Below are positions 29,626 to 38,054 of a stretch of DNA of 64,000 nt, piece by piece (the first letter of the stretch is position 1; every line of letters begins with the position of its first letter). The DNA is taken from NCBI RefSeq assembly GCF_002002905.1, contig NZ_CP019509.1, positions 868,001 through 932,000 of the forward strand, written 5' to 3'. Source of the DNA: Aquaspirillum sp. LM1. GTDB lineage: Bacteria; Pseudomonadota; Gammaproteobacteria; Burkholderiales; Aquaspirillaceae. A model generated the notes under the pieces. It made no database searches. It had not been told where the DNA came from and saw only the letters and a program-made list of their open reading frames with translations. A program made the translations under genes and the position numbers.

Positions 29626-30501
29626 ATGACTCTCGCCTTTCCCGCCAGCCTGCGCGATACCTTGCTGACGGCGCTGGCCCCGTTGATCTGGGGGTCTACC
29701 TATTGGGTGACCAGCCAGTGGCTGCCACCGGATCGGCCTTTTACCGCTGCGCTGCTGCGGGTGTTGCCCGCCGGGCTGTTGTTGCTGGGCTGGACGCGGT
29801 GCTGGCCGGCGCGCGCCAGCTGGGGGCGTTTGCTTGGGGTGTCGGTGCTGAATATTGGCGTGTTTCAGGCCCTGCTGTTTGTAGCAGCGTACCGGCTGCC
29901 GGGCGGGGTGGCGGCCATTCTGGGGGCGACTCAGCCCTTGATGGTGCTGGGCTGGGTGTGGCTGCTGGAGCAGCGTCGGCCCCGCTGGCCGGTGGCGCTG
30001 GCGGCGTGGCTGGGGGTGGGCGGCATGGCCACATTGCTGTATGCGCCGGGAACGGCATGGGATGGCGTGGGGGTGGCCGCTGCCGCCGGGGGCGCAGCGG
30101 CAATGGCCTTGGGCTGTTACCTCACCCAGCGCTGGCAGGGGGTGGGGCTGCCGGTGCTGGCGCTCACCGGCTGGCAACTGACGCTGGGCGGGCTGTGCCT
30201 GCTGCCGCTGGCCTGGCGGCTGGAGCCGGCGCTGCCGCCGCTCAGTGTGGGCCAGGGGCTGGCGTATGGGTATTTGTCGCTGTGCGGCGCGCTGCTGGCG
30301 TATGCGCTGTGGTTTCGCGGCATACGCCGGCTGCCGGCGGTGGCGGTGTCGTCGCTGGGCTTGCTCAGCCCGCTGTGCGCCGCGCTGCTGGGCGCATACT
30401 GGCTGGGACAAACCCTGCACGGCTGGGCCTTGCTTGGCTGGCTTATCACGCTGGGCAGTGTGCTGGCGGTGCAACTGGCCAGCCGGGGCACACGCCGGTA
30501 G
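29626..30501 (+). CDS. EamA/DMT-family transporter
   Basis: Inner-membrane protein of 291 aa with ten hydrophobic segments in two EamA repeats. WGSTYWVTSQWLPPDRPF at the first helix and LRVLPAGLLLL in the second are typical of the RhaT/YdcZ-like drug/metabolite transporter group. The ATG at 29626 lies 11 bases after the second operator-like site. Divergent from the MarR gene, which likely controls it. The substrate is unknown; such pairs often export amino acids or drugs. Confidence 0.85.
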   Translation: MTLAFPASLRDTLLTALAPLIWGSTYWVTSQWLPPDRPFTAALLRVLPAGLLLLGWTRCWPARASWGRLLGVSVLNIGVFQALLFVAAYRLPGGVAAILGATQPLMVLGWVWLLEQRRPRWPVALAAWLGVGGMATLLYAPGTAWDGVGVAAAAGGAAAMALGCYLTQRWQGVGLPVLALTGWQLTLGGLCLLPLAWRLEPALPPLSVGQGLAYGYLSLCGALLAYALWFRGIRRLPAVAVSSLGLLSPLCAALLGAYWLGQTLHGWALLGWLITLGSVLAVQLASRGTRR

Positions 30502-30510
30502 TGGCGCACG

Positions 30511-31407
30511 CTAGCGCCTGGTTTTCCAGTACGCCAGCAGGCCGTGGCCGGAATACAGCGCCAGCGCGGCCCAGATCAGGCCAAATCCGATGGCGCGCAC
30601 CGCGCCAAATGGCTCGTGGTACAGCCACACGCCCAGCAGCAGCTGCATGGTTGGCCCGACATACTGGATCAGGCCGAGGGTGGCCAGGGTCAGCCGGCGC
30701 GCGCCGCTGGCAAACAGCAGCAGCGGCACGGCAGTCACCACGCCGGCCCCCATCAGCAGCCCATCGCTGAGCCCGCTGCCGTGGCCAAATGCGCCCGCGC
30801 CCTGCCAGTGCAAGACCAGCAGCGCCAGCAGGGCAAAGGGGGTAATCAGATAGGTTTCCAGCGCCAGGCCTTCCAGCGAGGGCAGCGGCGCGCGCTTGCG
30901 CAGCAGGCCATAGACGCCAAACGAGCCGGCCAGGCTCAGCGCCACCCACGGCACGCTGCCCAGCGACAGCGTCAGCCAGCCTACCCCCAGCGTGGCCAAG
31001 CCCACGGCGCTGGCTTGCACCGGGGTCAGCCGCTCGCCCAGAAACACCCGGCCCAGCAGCACATTCACCAGCGGGTTGATGAAATAACCCAGACTGGCTT
31101 CCACTACCCGGTTTTCATTCACTGCCCAGATATAAATCAGCCAGTTGGTGGACAACAGTAAGGACGACAGGGCGAATACCCGCAAGCGCGCCGGCTGGCG
31201 CAGGCTGTCGCCCAGCCAGGCCCAGTTGCGCTGAATCAGCAGGATGCCGGTAACAAACACGGCGGACCAGACAATCCGGTGACACAAAATCTGCAGTGCC
31301 GGCACATGTGCCAGCGGTTTCCAGTACAGCGGGAACAAGCCCCAGATAAAAAAGGCAGCAACGGCGTACAGCACGCCGCGACGGGTTTCCTGATTCGACA
31401 TCGACAT
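30511..31407 (-). CDS. rarD: EamA-family transporter RarD
   Basis: Inner-membrane protein of 298 aa in the RarD branch of the drug/metabolite transporters. RRGVLYAVAAFFIWGLFPLYWK at the N-terminus and NWLIYIWAVNENRVVEASLGYFINPL in the middle are diagnostic of the RarD group (TIGR00688). The ATG at 31407 is used; another in-frame ATG lies at 31401, and ribosome sites are weak for both. An upstream extension in the frame is Pro/Arg-rich and unlikely to be coding. It ends 9 bp from the convergent EamA gene. The physiological substrate is not known. Confidence 0.88.
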   Translation of the reverse strand: MSMSNQETRRGVLYAVAAFFIWGLFPLYWKPLAHVPALQILCHRIVWSAVFVTGILLIQRNWAWLGDSLRQPARLRVFALSSLLLSTNWLIYIWAVNENRVVEASLGYFINPLVNVLLGRVFLGERLTPVQASAVGLATLGVGWLTLSLGSVPWVALSLAGSFGVYGLLRKRAPLPSLEGLALETYLITPFALLALLVLHWQGAGAFGHGSGLSDGLLMGAGVVTAVPLLLFASGARRLTLATLGLIQYVGPTMQLLLGVWLYHEPFGAVRAIGFGLIWAALALYSGHGLLAYWKTRR

Positions 31408-31584
31408 GGTAAGGATGGGCCTGAACGGAGGGCCAGCCCGGCTTGTGGCCAGGTGGCGCGGGGGGAGAATTGCTGATGGTAGCGCCTGGGCGGGGAAAAC
31501 TTCAATGGCCAGTGTGGCTGGCGGGTGGCGTGTTGCCCCGCCGGGGGGATGTGCCGGCGGCGGGGCGATCAAGCGTCGGGCGGG

Positions 31585-32073
31585 TCAAGCCTGGCCCAAC
31601 GCCTGCAGCAGGTGTTGCAGGGCGGTTTCGACGGTTTGTTCACGCACTTGGTCGCGGCCACCGGCAAACACCTGGCTAAAGGTATCCACGCCGTGTGGGC
31701 CGGCCAGGCCAAACCACACCAGGCCCACCGGTTTGTCGCGGCTGCCACCGCCAGGGCCGGCAATACCGCTGACGGCAATGGCCCAGTCGGCGTGGCTGTG
31801 CAGGCGTGCGCCGGCGGCCATTTCGCCCACGGTGTCGGCACTGACCGCACCGTGACGGGCCAGGGTGTTGGCGCTGACGCCGAGCATCTGCTGTTTGGCG
31901 TCATTGGCGTAGCTGACCCAGCCAAAACCAAACCAGTCCGAACTGCCGGGAATGGCGGTCAGTGTGCCGGCAATCAGGCCGCCAGTACACGATTCGGCGG
32001 TGGCCACCTGCTGTTGGCGCTGACGCAAGGCGTCGCCCAATTGGGCGGCCAGATGACGGGCGGTAGGGGTCAT
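31585..32073 (-). CDS. pncC: Nicotinamide-nucleotide amidase (CinA C-terminal domain)
   Basis: Stand-alone CinA_C protein of 162 aa that hydrolyses nicotinamide mononucleotide to nicotinic acid mononucleotide for NAD recycling. ATAESCTGGLIAG near residue 25 and AIAVSGIAGPGGGS near residue 100 are the defining motifs. The ATG at 32073 overlaps the pgi stop (ATGA arrangement), so translation is coupled to pgi. No MoCF domain is present, as expected for the short form. Confidence 0.92.
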   Translation of the reverse strand: MTPTARHLAAQLGDALRQRQQQVATAESCTGGLIAGTLTAIPGSSDWFGFGWVSYANDAKQQMLGVSANTLARHGAVSADTVGEMAAGARLHSHADWAIAVSGIAGPGGGSRDKPVGLVWFGLAGPHGVDTFSQVFAGGRDQVREQTVETALQHLLQALGQA

Positions 32074-33746
32074 GGCTGGGGCTCCGGAAGAGTAGAAGCG
32101 GCGGTGGCGCGCTGGCGGTAGTGGGCAATCAGCGCATTGGTCGAGGCGTCGTGCGCCAGCGGCTGGGCGGGGTCGGCCAGCTCGGGCTGGATTTGCCGGG
32201 CCAGTTGCTTGCCGTATTCCACGCCCCATTGATCGAAAGAATTGATGCCCCAGATCACGCCTTGCACAAACACCTTGTGTTCGTACATGGCCAGCAGCAT
32301 GCCCAGGGTGTGCGGGGTGATGGCGTCCAGCGCCAGCGTGGTGGATGGCTGGTTGCCGGGAAACAGTTTTTGCGGCAGCAGCAGGTCGATGCTGTCGCCA
32401 TCCAGCCCGGCCAGTTCGGCCAGCACTTCGGCTTCGGTCTTGCCGCGCATCAGCGCCTCGGTCTGGGCAAAGCAGTTGGCCACCAATGCCTGATGGTGGT
32501 GGTCAATCGGGTAATGGCTGCGCATTGGCACAATAAAATCACACGGCACCAGCCGGGTGCCCTGGTGCAGCAGCTGGAAGAACGCATGCTGGCTGTTCAC
32601 CCCCACCTCGCCCCAGATCACCGGGCCGGTGTCAAAGTCCAGCGTTTCGCCATAGCGGCCCACCCGCTTGCCGTTGGATTCCATGTCCAGCTGTTGCAAA
32701 TACGCCGGCAGCCGGCCCAGGCCCTGGTCGTAGGGCATAATGGCGTGGGTGTGGGCGCGGTAAAAGGTGTTGTACCACACCCCCAGCAGGGCGAGGATCA
32801 CCGGGATGTTCTGGGCAAACGGCGCTTCCAGAAAATGCGCGTCCATCTGCCGGGCGCCGGCCAGAAAATCTTCAAATGCCTCTGGGCCGATGGCCAGCAT
32901 CACCGACAGGCCAATCGCCGACCACACCGAATAGCGCCCGCCCACCCAGTCCCAGAACTCGAACATATTGGCCGGGTCGATGCCAAAGGCGCGCACCCGC
33001 TCGGTCTGGCTGGAAATGGCCACAAAATGCCGGGCGACATCGGCCTGGCTGGCCACCTGCAGCAGCCAGGCGCGCGCGGCTTCGGCGTTCATCAGCGTTT
33101 CTGGCGTGGTAAACGATTTTGACGCCACAATAAACAAGGTGGTGGCCGGATCCAGCCCTTCCAGGGTTTGCGCCAGATGCTGGCCGTCCAGATTGGACAC
33201 AAAGCGCACGTCCAGCGGGCCGGCAAACGGGCGCAGCGCCTGGCATACCAGCATCGGCCCCAGGTCGGAGCCGCCAATGCCCAGGTTCACCACGGTGCGA
33301 ATGGGCTGGCCATCAAAGCCCCGCCAGTCGCCACTGCGTACCTGACGGGCAAACGCCGCCATGCGCGCGCGCACCGCCAGCACCAGCCCCATCACCGGCT
33401 GGCCTGCTACGTCAAACTCATCCTCGGCCTGGCCGCGCAGCGCCATATGCAGCACGGCGCGCTGTTCGCTGACATTGATCCGCTCGCCGGCACGCATGCG
33501 CTGACGCCAGTCGCCCAGCCGGGCGGCGTTGGCCAGTTCAAACAGCAATTCCAGCGTGCGTTCGGTGATGCGGTGCTTGGAATAGTCCATCAGCAAGGGC
33601 CCCAGGCTGAGGGAAAACCGGGCAAACCGTTCCGGATCGGCGGCAAACAGTTCGCGCATGTGCATGTGCCGGGTGGCGCGCTGGTGCTGGTGCAGCTTGG
33701 CCCAGATCGAGGTGTGGTTCAGGTCGTAGTGTCGGGGCTGGGTCAT
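32070..33746 (-). CDS. pgi: Glucose-6-phosphate isomerase
   Basis: Cytoplasmic glycolytic and gluconeogenic enzyme (558 aa) interconverting glucose 6-phosphate and fructose 6-phosphate. Signatures: VNLGIGGSDLGPML, the FVASKSFTTPETLMNA-type region, GGRYSVWSAIGL, ESNGKRVGR and GVNSQHAFFQLLHQGT. Full length compared with the family (about 550). First gene of a pgi-pncC pair. Confidence 0.98.
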   Translation of the reverse strand: MTQPRHYDLNHTSIWAKLHQHQRATRHMHMRELFAADPERFARFSLSLGPLLMDYSKHRITERTLELLFELANAARLGDWRQRMRAGERINVSEQRAVLHMALRGQAEDEFDVAGQPVMGLVLAVRARMAAFARQVRSGDWRGFDGQPIRTVVNLGIGGSDLGPMLVCQALRPFAGPLDVRFVSNLDGQHLAQTLEGLDPATTLFIVASKSFTTPETLMNAEAARAWLLQVASQADVARHFVAISSQTERVRAFGIDPANMFEFWDWVGGRYSVWSAIGLSVMLAIGPEAFEDFLAGARQMDAHFLEAPFAQNIPVILALLGVWYNTFYRAHTHAIMPYDQGLGRLPAYLQQLDMESNGKRVGRYGETLDFDTGPVIWGEVGVNSQHAFFQLLHQGTRLVPCDFIVPMRSHYPIDHHHQALVANCFAQTEALMRGKTEAEVLAELAGLDGDSIDLLLPQKLFPGNQPSTTLALDAITPHTLGMLLAMYEHKVFVQGVIWGINSFDQWGVEYGKQLARQIQPELADPAQPLAHDASTNALIAHYRQRATAASTLPEPQP

Positions 33747-33974
33747 ACTTGGGTGTCGTCAGGCAAAATGGGCCGGGCGGCCTGCCCGGCAAGATTAAGG
33801 TTGGTTCACACAACGCGCCTGGCATTGTTGTGCCGCCTTGCCGTGTTTTTTGTTGTGTGAGCCGCTCCAAATACAGCGCCACAGCCGCACTGCATGGGCG
33901 CTGCTGCAGCGCAATGTACCCAGCATAAGCGCTTTCTGGCAATTATTAAAGCCGCGCCCCGGCCCATGCCCGCG

Positions 33975-34769
33975 TCAGGCGGTGCCCAGCAGGCCATCCA
34001 GCACGGTTTTGAGCTGGGCGGCGGTGCTGTCTGGCTGTTCCAGCGGAAACAGATGCCGGCCCGGATGCTCCAGCATGGTCAGGCCAAAGCGGCGCTGGAT
34101 AAAGCGCAGATCCGCCGGGGTGATGACATCGCTGCGCGCGCTGGCAATATACGCCCCCGGCACCCGCAACGATCCGGCGGGTCGGGCAAAGCTGTGCGGC
34201 AGGGTGGCAAAAATCTGGCCTTCTATCTGCGGCTGAAAGCGCAAATGCACGCCCTGCGGCCCTGGCGTGGTGCCAAACTCAACATAATCATGCAGCGCCT
34301 CGGGGTCGAATTCGGCAAACAGTGCCTTGCCGGTAAAGTGGCGCACCGCGCTGGCGGCGTCTGGCCAGTGCGCGCGGCGGCGAAACGCCGCACCCGCCGG
34401 GGTGATGCGATGGGTCTGGCCCAGGCGCTTGCCCAGCCAGATCATCCGGCTGCGCCACGGGTTGAAGATGGGCGCGTCCAGCAACACCACCGCCCGAAAC
34501 GCCTGTGGCCGGCGCAGGGCAGCCAGCAGGGTGATGACCCCGCCCAGCGAATGCCCAACGCCAATCACCGGCTGGCCATAGCGGGTATCCAGGGTGTGCA
34601 GGGTTTCTTCCACCAGATGCGGCCAGCTGTCGGTCACCGGAAAACGCGGGTCGTGGCCAATCATATCCAGATAGCCAATGGTGTAGCGGTCGCTCAGGGC
34701 GGCAAACAGCTTGCGGTAAACCGGCGCAGGAAAGCCGTTGGCGTGGGAAAAATGCAGAATGTCGCGCAT
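33975..34769 (-). CDS. Alpha/beta hydrolase
   Basis: Alpha/beta-hydrolase fold protein of 264 aa. The oxyanion strand HFSHANGFPAPVYRKLF, the nucleophile elbow GHSLGG with S74, and a late His in LEHPGRHLFPLEQP complete a plausible triad, with an Asp in SARSDVITP. No signal peptide. The ATG at 34769 is at the start of conserved text. Substrate and pathway are not indicated by the neighbours, and it appears to be a single-gene unit. The 228-bp gap between it and pgi shows no gene. Confidence 0.85.
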   Translation of the reverse strand: MRDILHFSHANGFPAPVYRKLFAALSDRYTIGYLDMIGHDPRFPVTDSWPHLVEETLHTLDTRYGQPVIGVGHSLGGVITLLAALRRPQAFRAVVLLDAPIFNPWRSRMIWLGKRLGQTHRITPAGAAFRRRAHWPDAASAVRHFTGKALFAEFDPEALHDYVEFGTTPGPQGVHLRFQPQIEGQIFATLPHSFARPAGSLRVPGAYIASARSDVITPADLRFIQRRFGLTMLEHPGRHLFPLEQPDSTAAQLKTVLDGLLGTA

Positions 34770-34903
34770 GGATCACCTGTCAGACGTGGGGGGGATGGCC
34801 CGGAAAGGGTAAACAACCGTTTGAATACACCGCAGTGTAATACAAAATCACATTCCGTCACCCATCCACCCGGCTTGCCTGCGTCAGACAGGCCATTGCA
34901 CGC

Positions 34904-35179
34904 TCAGGACAGCCCGATCCACACCTTGAAATCGTCCCGCTCGCTGGCCACGGCATGCAGCACGGCAGTCAGCGACTCAAATGCCTCTTCGCCCATGTCG
35001 TTACGGGCGCTGATGGCGTTGTGCCAGAACAGCTCCACCGGGCCGGGCACGTCGTTCAGCGCGTCTTCCAGCGCATCCAGGTTGTGGCCAAAATGCGCCG
35101 GCAGCGCCAGCCCCTGGCTGATCTGGGCATAAAAGGTTTTCAGGGAATCAATACGCGATAATTCACACTTTACTGGCAT
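34904..35179 (-). CDS. Barstar-family ribonuclease inhibitor
   Basis: Cytoplasmic inhibitor of 91 aa matching barstar: FYAQISQGLALPAHFGHNLDALEDALND resembles the enzyme-binding helix region, and VFWIGL-type ending (DDFKVWIGLS) fits the last strand. The ATG at 35179 overlaps the end of the barnase-like gene by 10 bp, so inhibitor and enzyme are translated together. It should protect the cytoplasm from enzyme that has not been exported. Confidence 0.88.
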   Translation of the reverse strand: MPVKCELSRIDSLKTFYAQISQGLALPAHFGHNLDALEDALNDVPGPVELFWHNAISARNDMGEEAFESLTAVLHAVASERDDFKVWIGLS

Positions 35180-35619
35180 GCTGGAACCTCAACAAAGGAT
35201 TGATAGTGATCGGTGGTGACAAAACGGCGCTGGGCAGAAAACACCAGCCGTTTGGCGTTGCGCTTGCTGCCCCGATAGTCCAGGTCGGCTTCGGTCCAGC
35301 GGTCGGCAGGCAGGCGGCGTTCACGGTTGGCAAACCGGTCGCCCCCCATGCGCTTGCCCTTGAGCGCGTCAATCTGGTTGAATGGCGTGCCGGGGGTCCA
35401 GCCGGCGGCGCGGGCGGCCTGCTTGCTGACATAACGGTCAGCCGGCAGCTCGCCACTGCGATTAAGCGCCAACAGGGTGTCGGCCAGGATGCGCACATCC
35501 TGGATGGGATCAGCCAATTTGGCATTCACTGCGCGCACCGCATCCAGGCAGCTTGGCGGGGCGGCGTGGGCGGGCAGCAGCAAAAAAGCAGACAATAACA
35601 GCAAGAGTGCGCGGCGCAT
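35170..35619 (-). CDS. Barnase-type guanyl-specific ribonuclease, secreted
   Basis: Secreted RNase of 149 aa. Residues 1-19 form a signal peptide (MRRALLLLLSAFLLLPAHA). The mature part follows barnase closely: LPADRYVSKQAARAAGW, KRMGGDRFANRERRLP, TEADLDYRG and RLVFS..TTDHYQSF. The catalytic residues fall at E110, R124 and H138, equivalent to barnase E73, R87 and H102. Two Cys (24 and 148) might form a disulfide. First gene of a two-gene unit with barstar. Likely role: extracellular or periplasmic RNA degradation, or competition; the sequence does not decide. Confidence 0.9.
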   Translation of the reverse strand: MRRALLLLLSAFLLLPAHAAPPSCLDAVRAVNAKLADPIQDVRILADTLLALNRSGELPADRYVSKQAARAAGWTPGTPFNQIDALKGKRMGGDRFANRERRLPADRWTEADLDYRGSKRNAKRLVFSAQRRFVTTDHYQSFVEVPACQ

Positions 35620-35984
35620 GGGCAAAAAACCGTCTAAAGTAAAACGGCCATCGTAAAAGGTTCTCGCTGCGCCAGCAACGCATGACAAGGGTTTCATGAT
35701 GCACATCAAACGCTTGGTTAAATCTTCCGCTATGGTGCTTGCAGTGTAAACGTGAGCTGTGGCACGCTTGGACGCCTTGATATCTCGACATATCGACGCT
35801 GTTGGCCATGATGAAGCAGGCCGCCCTGGGCTGACCAGCCAGATGCCCCTGATTCTCCGGGCTTGCCAATCCGCTGCGCACGCTGGCACCTGTTGCGTCC
35901 AGCCAGGTCAGCACACCCGAATTTCATCATGGCGCGGCCAAAAATACTTGCCATCTGCGTGGCATAAAACGCAGGGAGAAACAC
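35620..35984. other. Intergenic region (365 bp) between divergent units
   Basis: Between the barnase gene and the HDOD gene, which diverge. It must hold both promoters. I see no convincing gene, RNA or repeat. A good ribosome site (CAGGGAGAA) precedes the HDOD start. Confidence 0.5.
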
Positions 35985-36857
35985 ATGTCCCACCCCATTC
36001 CGGATATTCCAGACGCCCCCACCGAAAATACCGCCCTGGTGCTACCGCCGTGCCCGGCGGTGCTGGCTGGTTTGTTTGAAGCCATTCAGCGTGACCACGA
36101 TCTGCGCGAAGTCGCCTCGCTGATTGCCGCCGACCCGGCCATCTGCGGTGCCGTGTTGCGCACCGCCAACAGCGCGGCAGAAGGCATCCACACCTCGTTC
36201 CGCGACCCGCTGCAAGCAGTCACCAAGCTGGGCGTGCGCCGTGTGCTGGGCATTGCCTGCGCCATTGCCGCACCGGGTGCGTTTCCGCTGCCGCCACAGG
36301 TGGCCGAACGCTTCTGGCGGCTGTCGCGCACCATGGCCGAAGCCGCCCGCCAGGTGGCCAAGCGGATTCCCGGCCCTGCCGAAGAAGACGCCTACCTGTA
36401 TGGCCTGTTCCGCGACTGCGGTGTGCCGCTGCTGATGCTGCACTATCCGGACTACGAACAAACCGTGCAGGACGCGCTGGCGGAAAACCTGCCCTCCACC
36501 AAGCTGGAATACTTCCGCTATGGCACCCACCACGCCATGGTGGGCGGCCTGATTACCCGCCACTGGAAAATGCCCGACGATCTGGTGCTGGCCATCCGCC
36601 ATCAGCACGACGCCACCCTGTTTGGCGACAATACCGGCTCAGTGGCCCCGTCAATCCGCACCCTGGCCGCCATGGGCTTTTTTGCCTCGTCAGCCGCCCG
36701 CCATGCACTGGGCGAGCTGGAAGACCCGGAATGGGTATGGTGCGGTCGCCAGGCGGCTGCCTACCTGGGCTACCAGAGCAAGGAAGCGGTGGAAATGGTC
36801 TGGGATATTGCCGAATCGGTGCGGGAAGTGCTGGGCCGGCAAAGCCTGCCAGACTGA
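35985..36857 (+). CDS. HDOD domain protein
   Basis: Signalling-type protein of 290 aa consisting mainly of an HDOD domain (about residues 20-220). VLPPCPAVLAGLFEAIQ, then LIAADPAICGAVLRTANSA and DPLQAVTKLGVRRVLGIA are typical, as is GTHHAMVGGLITRHWKMPDDLVLAIRHQH. HDOD proteins are related to HD phosphohydrolases but usually lack the full metal site, and they serve in regulation of motility, stress or c-di-GMP pathways. No output domain is attached. A clear terminator follows. Confidence 0.88.
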   Translation: MSHPIPDIPDAPTENTALVLPPCPAVLAGLFEAIQRDHDLREVASLIAADPAICGAVLRTANSAAEGIHTSFRDPLQAVTKLGVRRVLGIACAIAAPGAFPLPPQVAERFWRLSRTMAEAARQVAKRIPGPAEEDAYLYGLFRDCGVPLLMLHYPDYEQTVQDALAENLPSTKLEYFRYGTHHAMVGGLITRHWKMPDDLVLAIRHQHDATLFGDNTGSVAPSIRTLAAMGFFASSAARHALGELEDPEWVWCGRQAAAYLGYQSKEAVEMVWDIAESVREVLGRQSLPD

Positions 36858-36894
36858 TTGTGCTGCCCGTTCGCTACCCGAGCGCCAGCCGATA

Positions 36895-36923
36895 AAAAAA
36901 CCGCCTGCCCTGGGCGGTTTTTT
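36895..36923 (+). terminator. Rho-independent terminator after HDOD gene
   Basis: AAAAAACCGCC (36895-36905) pairs with GGCGGTTTTTT (36913-36923). Confidence 0.88.
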
Positions 36924-37115
36924 ATTTTACCCTGACCCAAGCCCAGTACTTCGTGAGCACTCACCGTCGAGGTGTTGTGCACAAAATTCATGGAAGACCA
37001 CGCCAACACACCGAAGACAAGCCGGTGCGGGAAGCCACCAAACTGGGAGCAAATCGGCACCAATCGGTTGTCAGCCTGCACCAAGAACCGAAAAAAATAA
37101 CCAGGAGATGACCAC

Positions 37116-37250
37116 ATGATTAACTGGTTTTCGTATCGCCGCCATGGCAATTGGCGCAGCGGTCTTTCCCGCCCGCCTATCATGCTAAGCACTGGAAAAC
37201 CATGCCCATTTCGGGTATGGTTTGGAGGTCAAGATGACGCATATCCTTAA
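37116..37250 (+). CDS. Possible 44-aa small protein upstream of the toxin gene
   Basis: ATG at 37116 has a strong site (CAGGAG) 9 bases upstream and reads MINWFSYRRHGNWRSGLSRP, ending at 37250 inside the start of the toxin gene in another frame. Basic and Trp-rich, no known family. It could be a leader peptide or a chance frame. The rest of the 36924-37196 gap shows no gene. Confidence 0.25.
   Translation: MINWFSYRRHGNWRSGLSRPPIMLSTGKPCPFRVWFGGQDDAYP
37197..37223. promoter_or_regulatory. Operator of the toxin-antitoxin operon
   Basis: Inverted repeat AAACCATGCCC (37197-37207) and GGGTATGGTTT (37213-37223), 10 of 11 bases pairing, immediately before and touching the toxin gene ribosome site (TGGAGG at 37223-37228). 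Its position suits autorepression by the antitoxin. Confidence 0.7.
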
Positions 37251-37617
37251 GCGAAAAGATTTTGCACGATGGCAGGCGGTCGAAAAGCTGTCTGATGCTG
37301 CTTTGTGCAAAGCAGTTCAGGAGATGGAAAGCGGTTTAATTGATGCCGACTTGGGCGGCTTCCTCTACAAGAAGCGGGTTGCCCGTCCTGGTGGTGGCAA
37401 GAGCGGCGGCTACCGCACGCTGCTGTCGGCACGGATCGGCAGCCGCTATGTGTTCCTGCATGGGTTCCCCAAGAGCGACAAGGCGAACATCACGCAGGAT
37501 GAGAAGAAGGCACTGCAATTTGCCGGCAAGGTGTTCCTGGAACTGTCCGCCCAAGCTTTGTCGAAGGCGCTGTTGTCGGGTGTGTTATTGGAGGTGCATT
37601 GTGAGCAAGATTATTGA
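37234..37617 (+). CDS. RelE/HigB-type toxin
   Basis: Putative mRNA-interferase toxin of 127 aa, toxin-first order as in HigBA systems. It begins MTHILKRKDFARWQ and contains KRVARPGGGKSGGYRTLLS and FLHGFPKSDKANI, the pattern of the RelE-like DUF1044 group (the branch with HigB2/NadT-like toxins). The ATG at 37234 follows TGGAGG by 5 bases. Its stop overlaps the antitoxin start by 17 bp. Predicted to cleave mRNA at the ribosome, based on family only. Confidence 0.85.
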   Translation: MTHILKRKDFARWQAVEKLSDAALCKAVQEMESGLIDADLGGFLYKKRVARPGGGKSGGYRTLLSARIGSRYVFLHGFPKSDKANITQDEKKALQFAGKVFLELSAQALSKALLSGVLLEVHCEQDY

Positions 37618-37903
37618 ATCCCTGCGTGGCGACCTGGCCGCACTCCACGAAGCGGGAGCGATCAATAAGGTGACGATGCGCAACTTCGACGCGATCTGCC
37701 CACCGCCGGTGCGGAAGTTCAGCGCTGCCGACATCAAACGTCTGCGCGAAGCCTTGCAGTTCAGCCAGCCGGTGTTTGCGCTTCACCTGCACACCACGGC
37801 GTCGACCGTGCGCAAGTGGGAGCAAGGCGAGACTCACCCCACCGGCCCGGCGCTTAAACTGCTCAACATTATCGCCGACAAGGGCCTGCAGGCCATCATC
37901 TGA
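37601..37903 (+). CDS. HigA-type antitoxin, Xre helix-turn-helix
   Basis: Antitoxin and autorepressor of 100 aa. The GTG at 37601 (VSKIIESLRGDL) has GGAGG 8 bases upstream inside the toxin gene. The DNA-binding domain is IKRLREALQFSQPVFALHLHTTASTVRKWEQGE (residues about 45-77), the usual form in the HigA/NadS group, followed by PTGPALKLLNIIADKGL. It should neutralise the toxin and bind the palindrome before the operon. Confidence 0.88.
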   Translation: MSKIIESLRGDLAALHEAGAINKVTMRNFDAICPPPVRKFSAADIKRLREALQFSQPVFALHLHTTASTVRKWEQGETHPTGPALKLLNIIADKGLQAII

Positions 37904-38054
37904 CGTTTGACGTCCCATCAGGATGTTCGAAAAAACGTGACCCGTACATCCCTGCCAGTGCGGGGGTGACGATTTTTCAGCCGATTCCAAGCGCCGCATC
38001 GCGTACACTGCCGTCCTTGGTTTTTTTCTGAACACGCTTTTGCCAGGATGCCCA

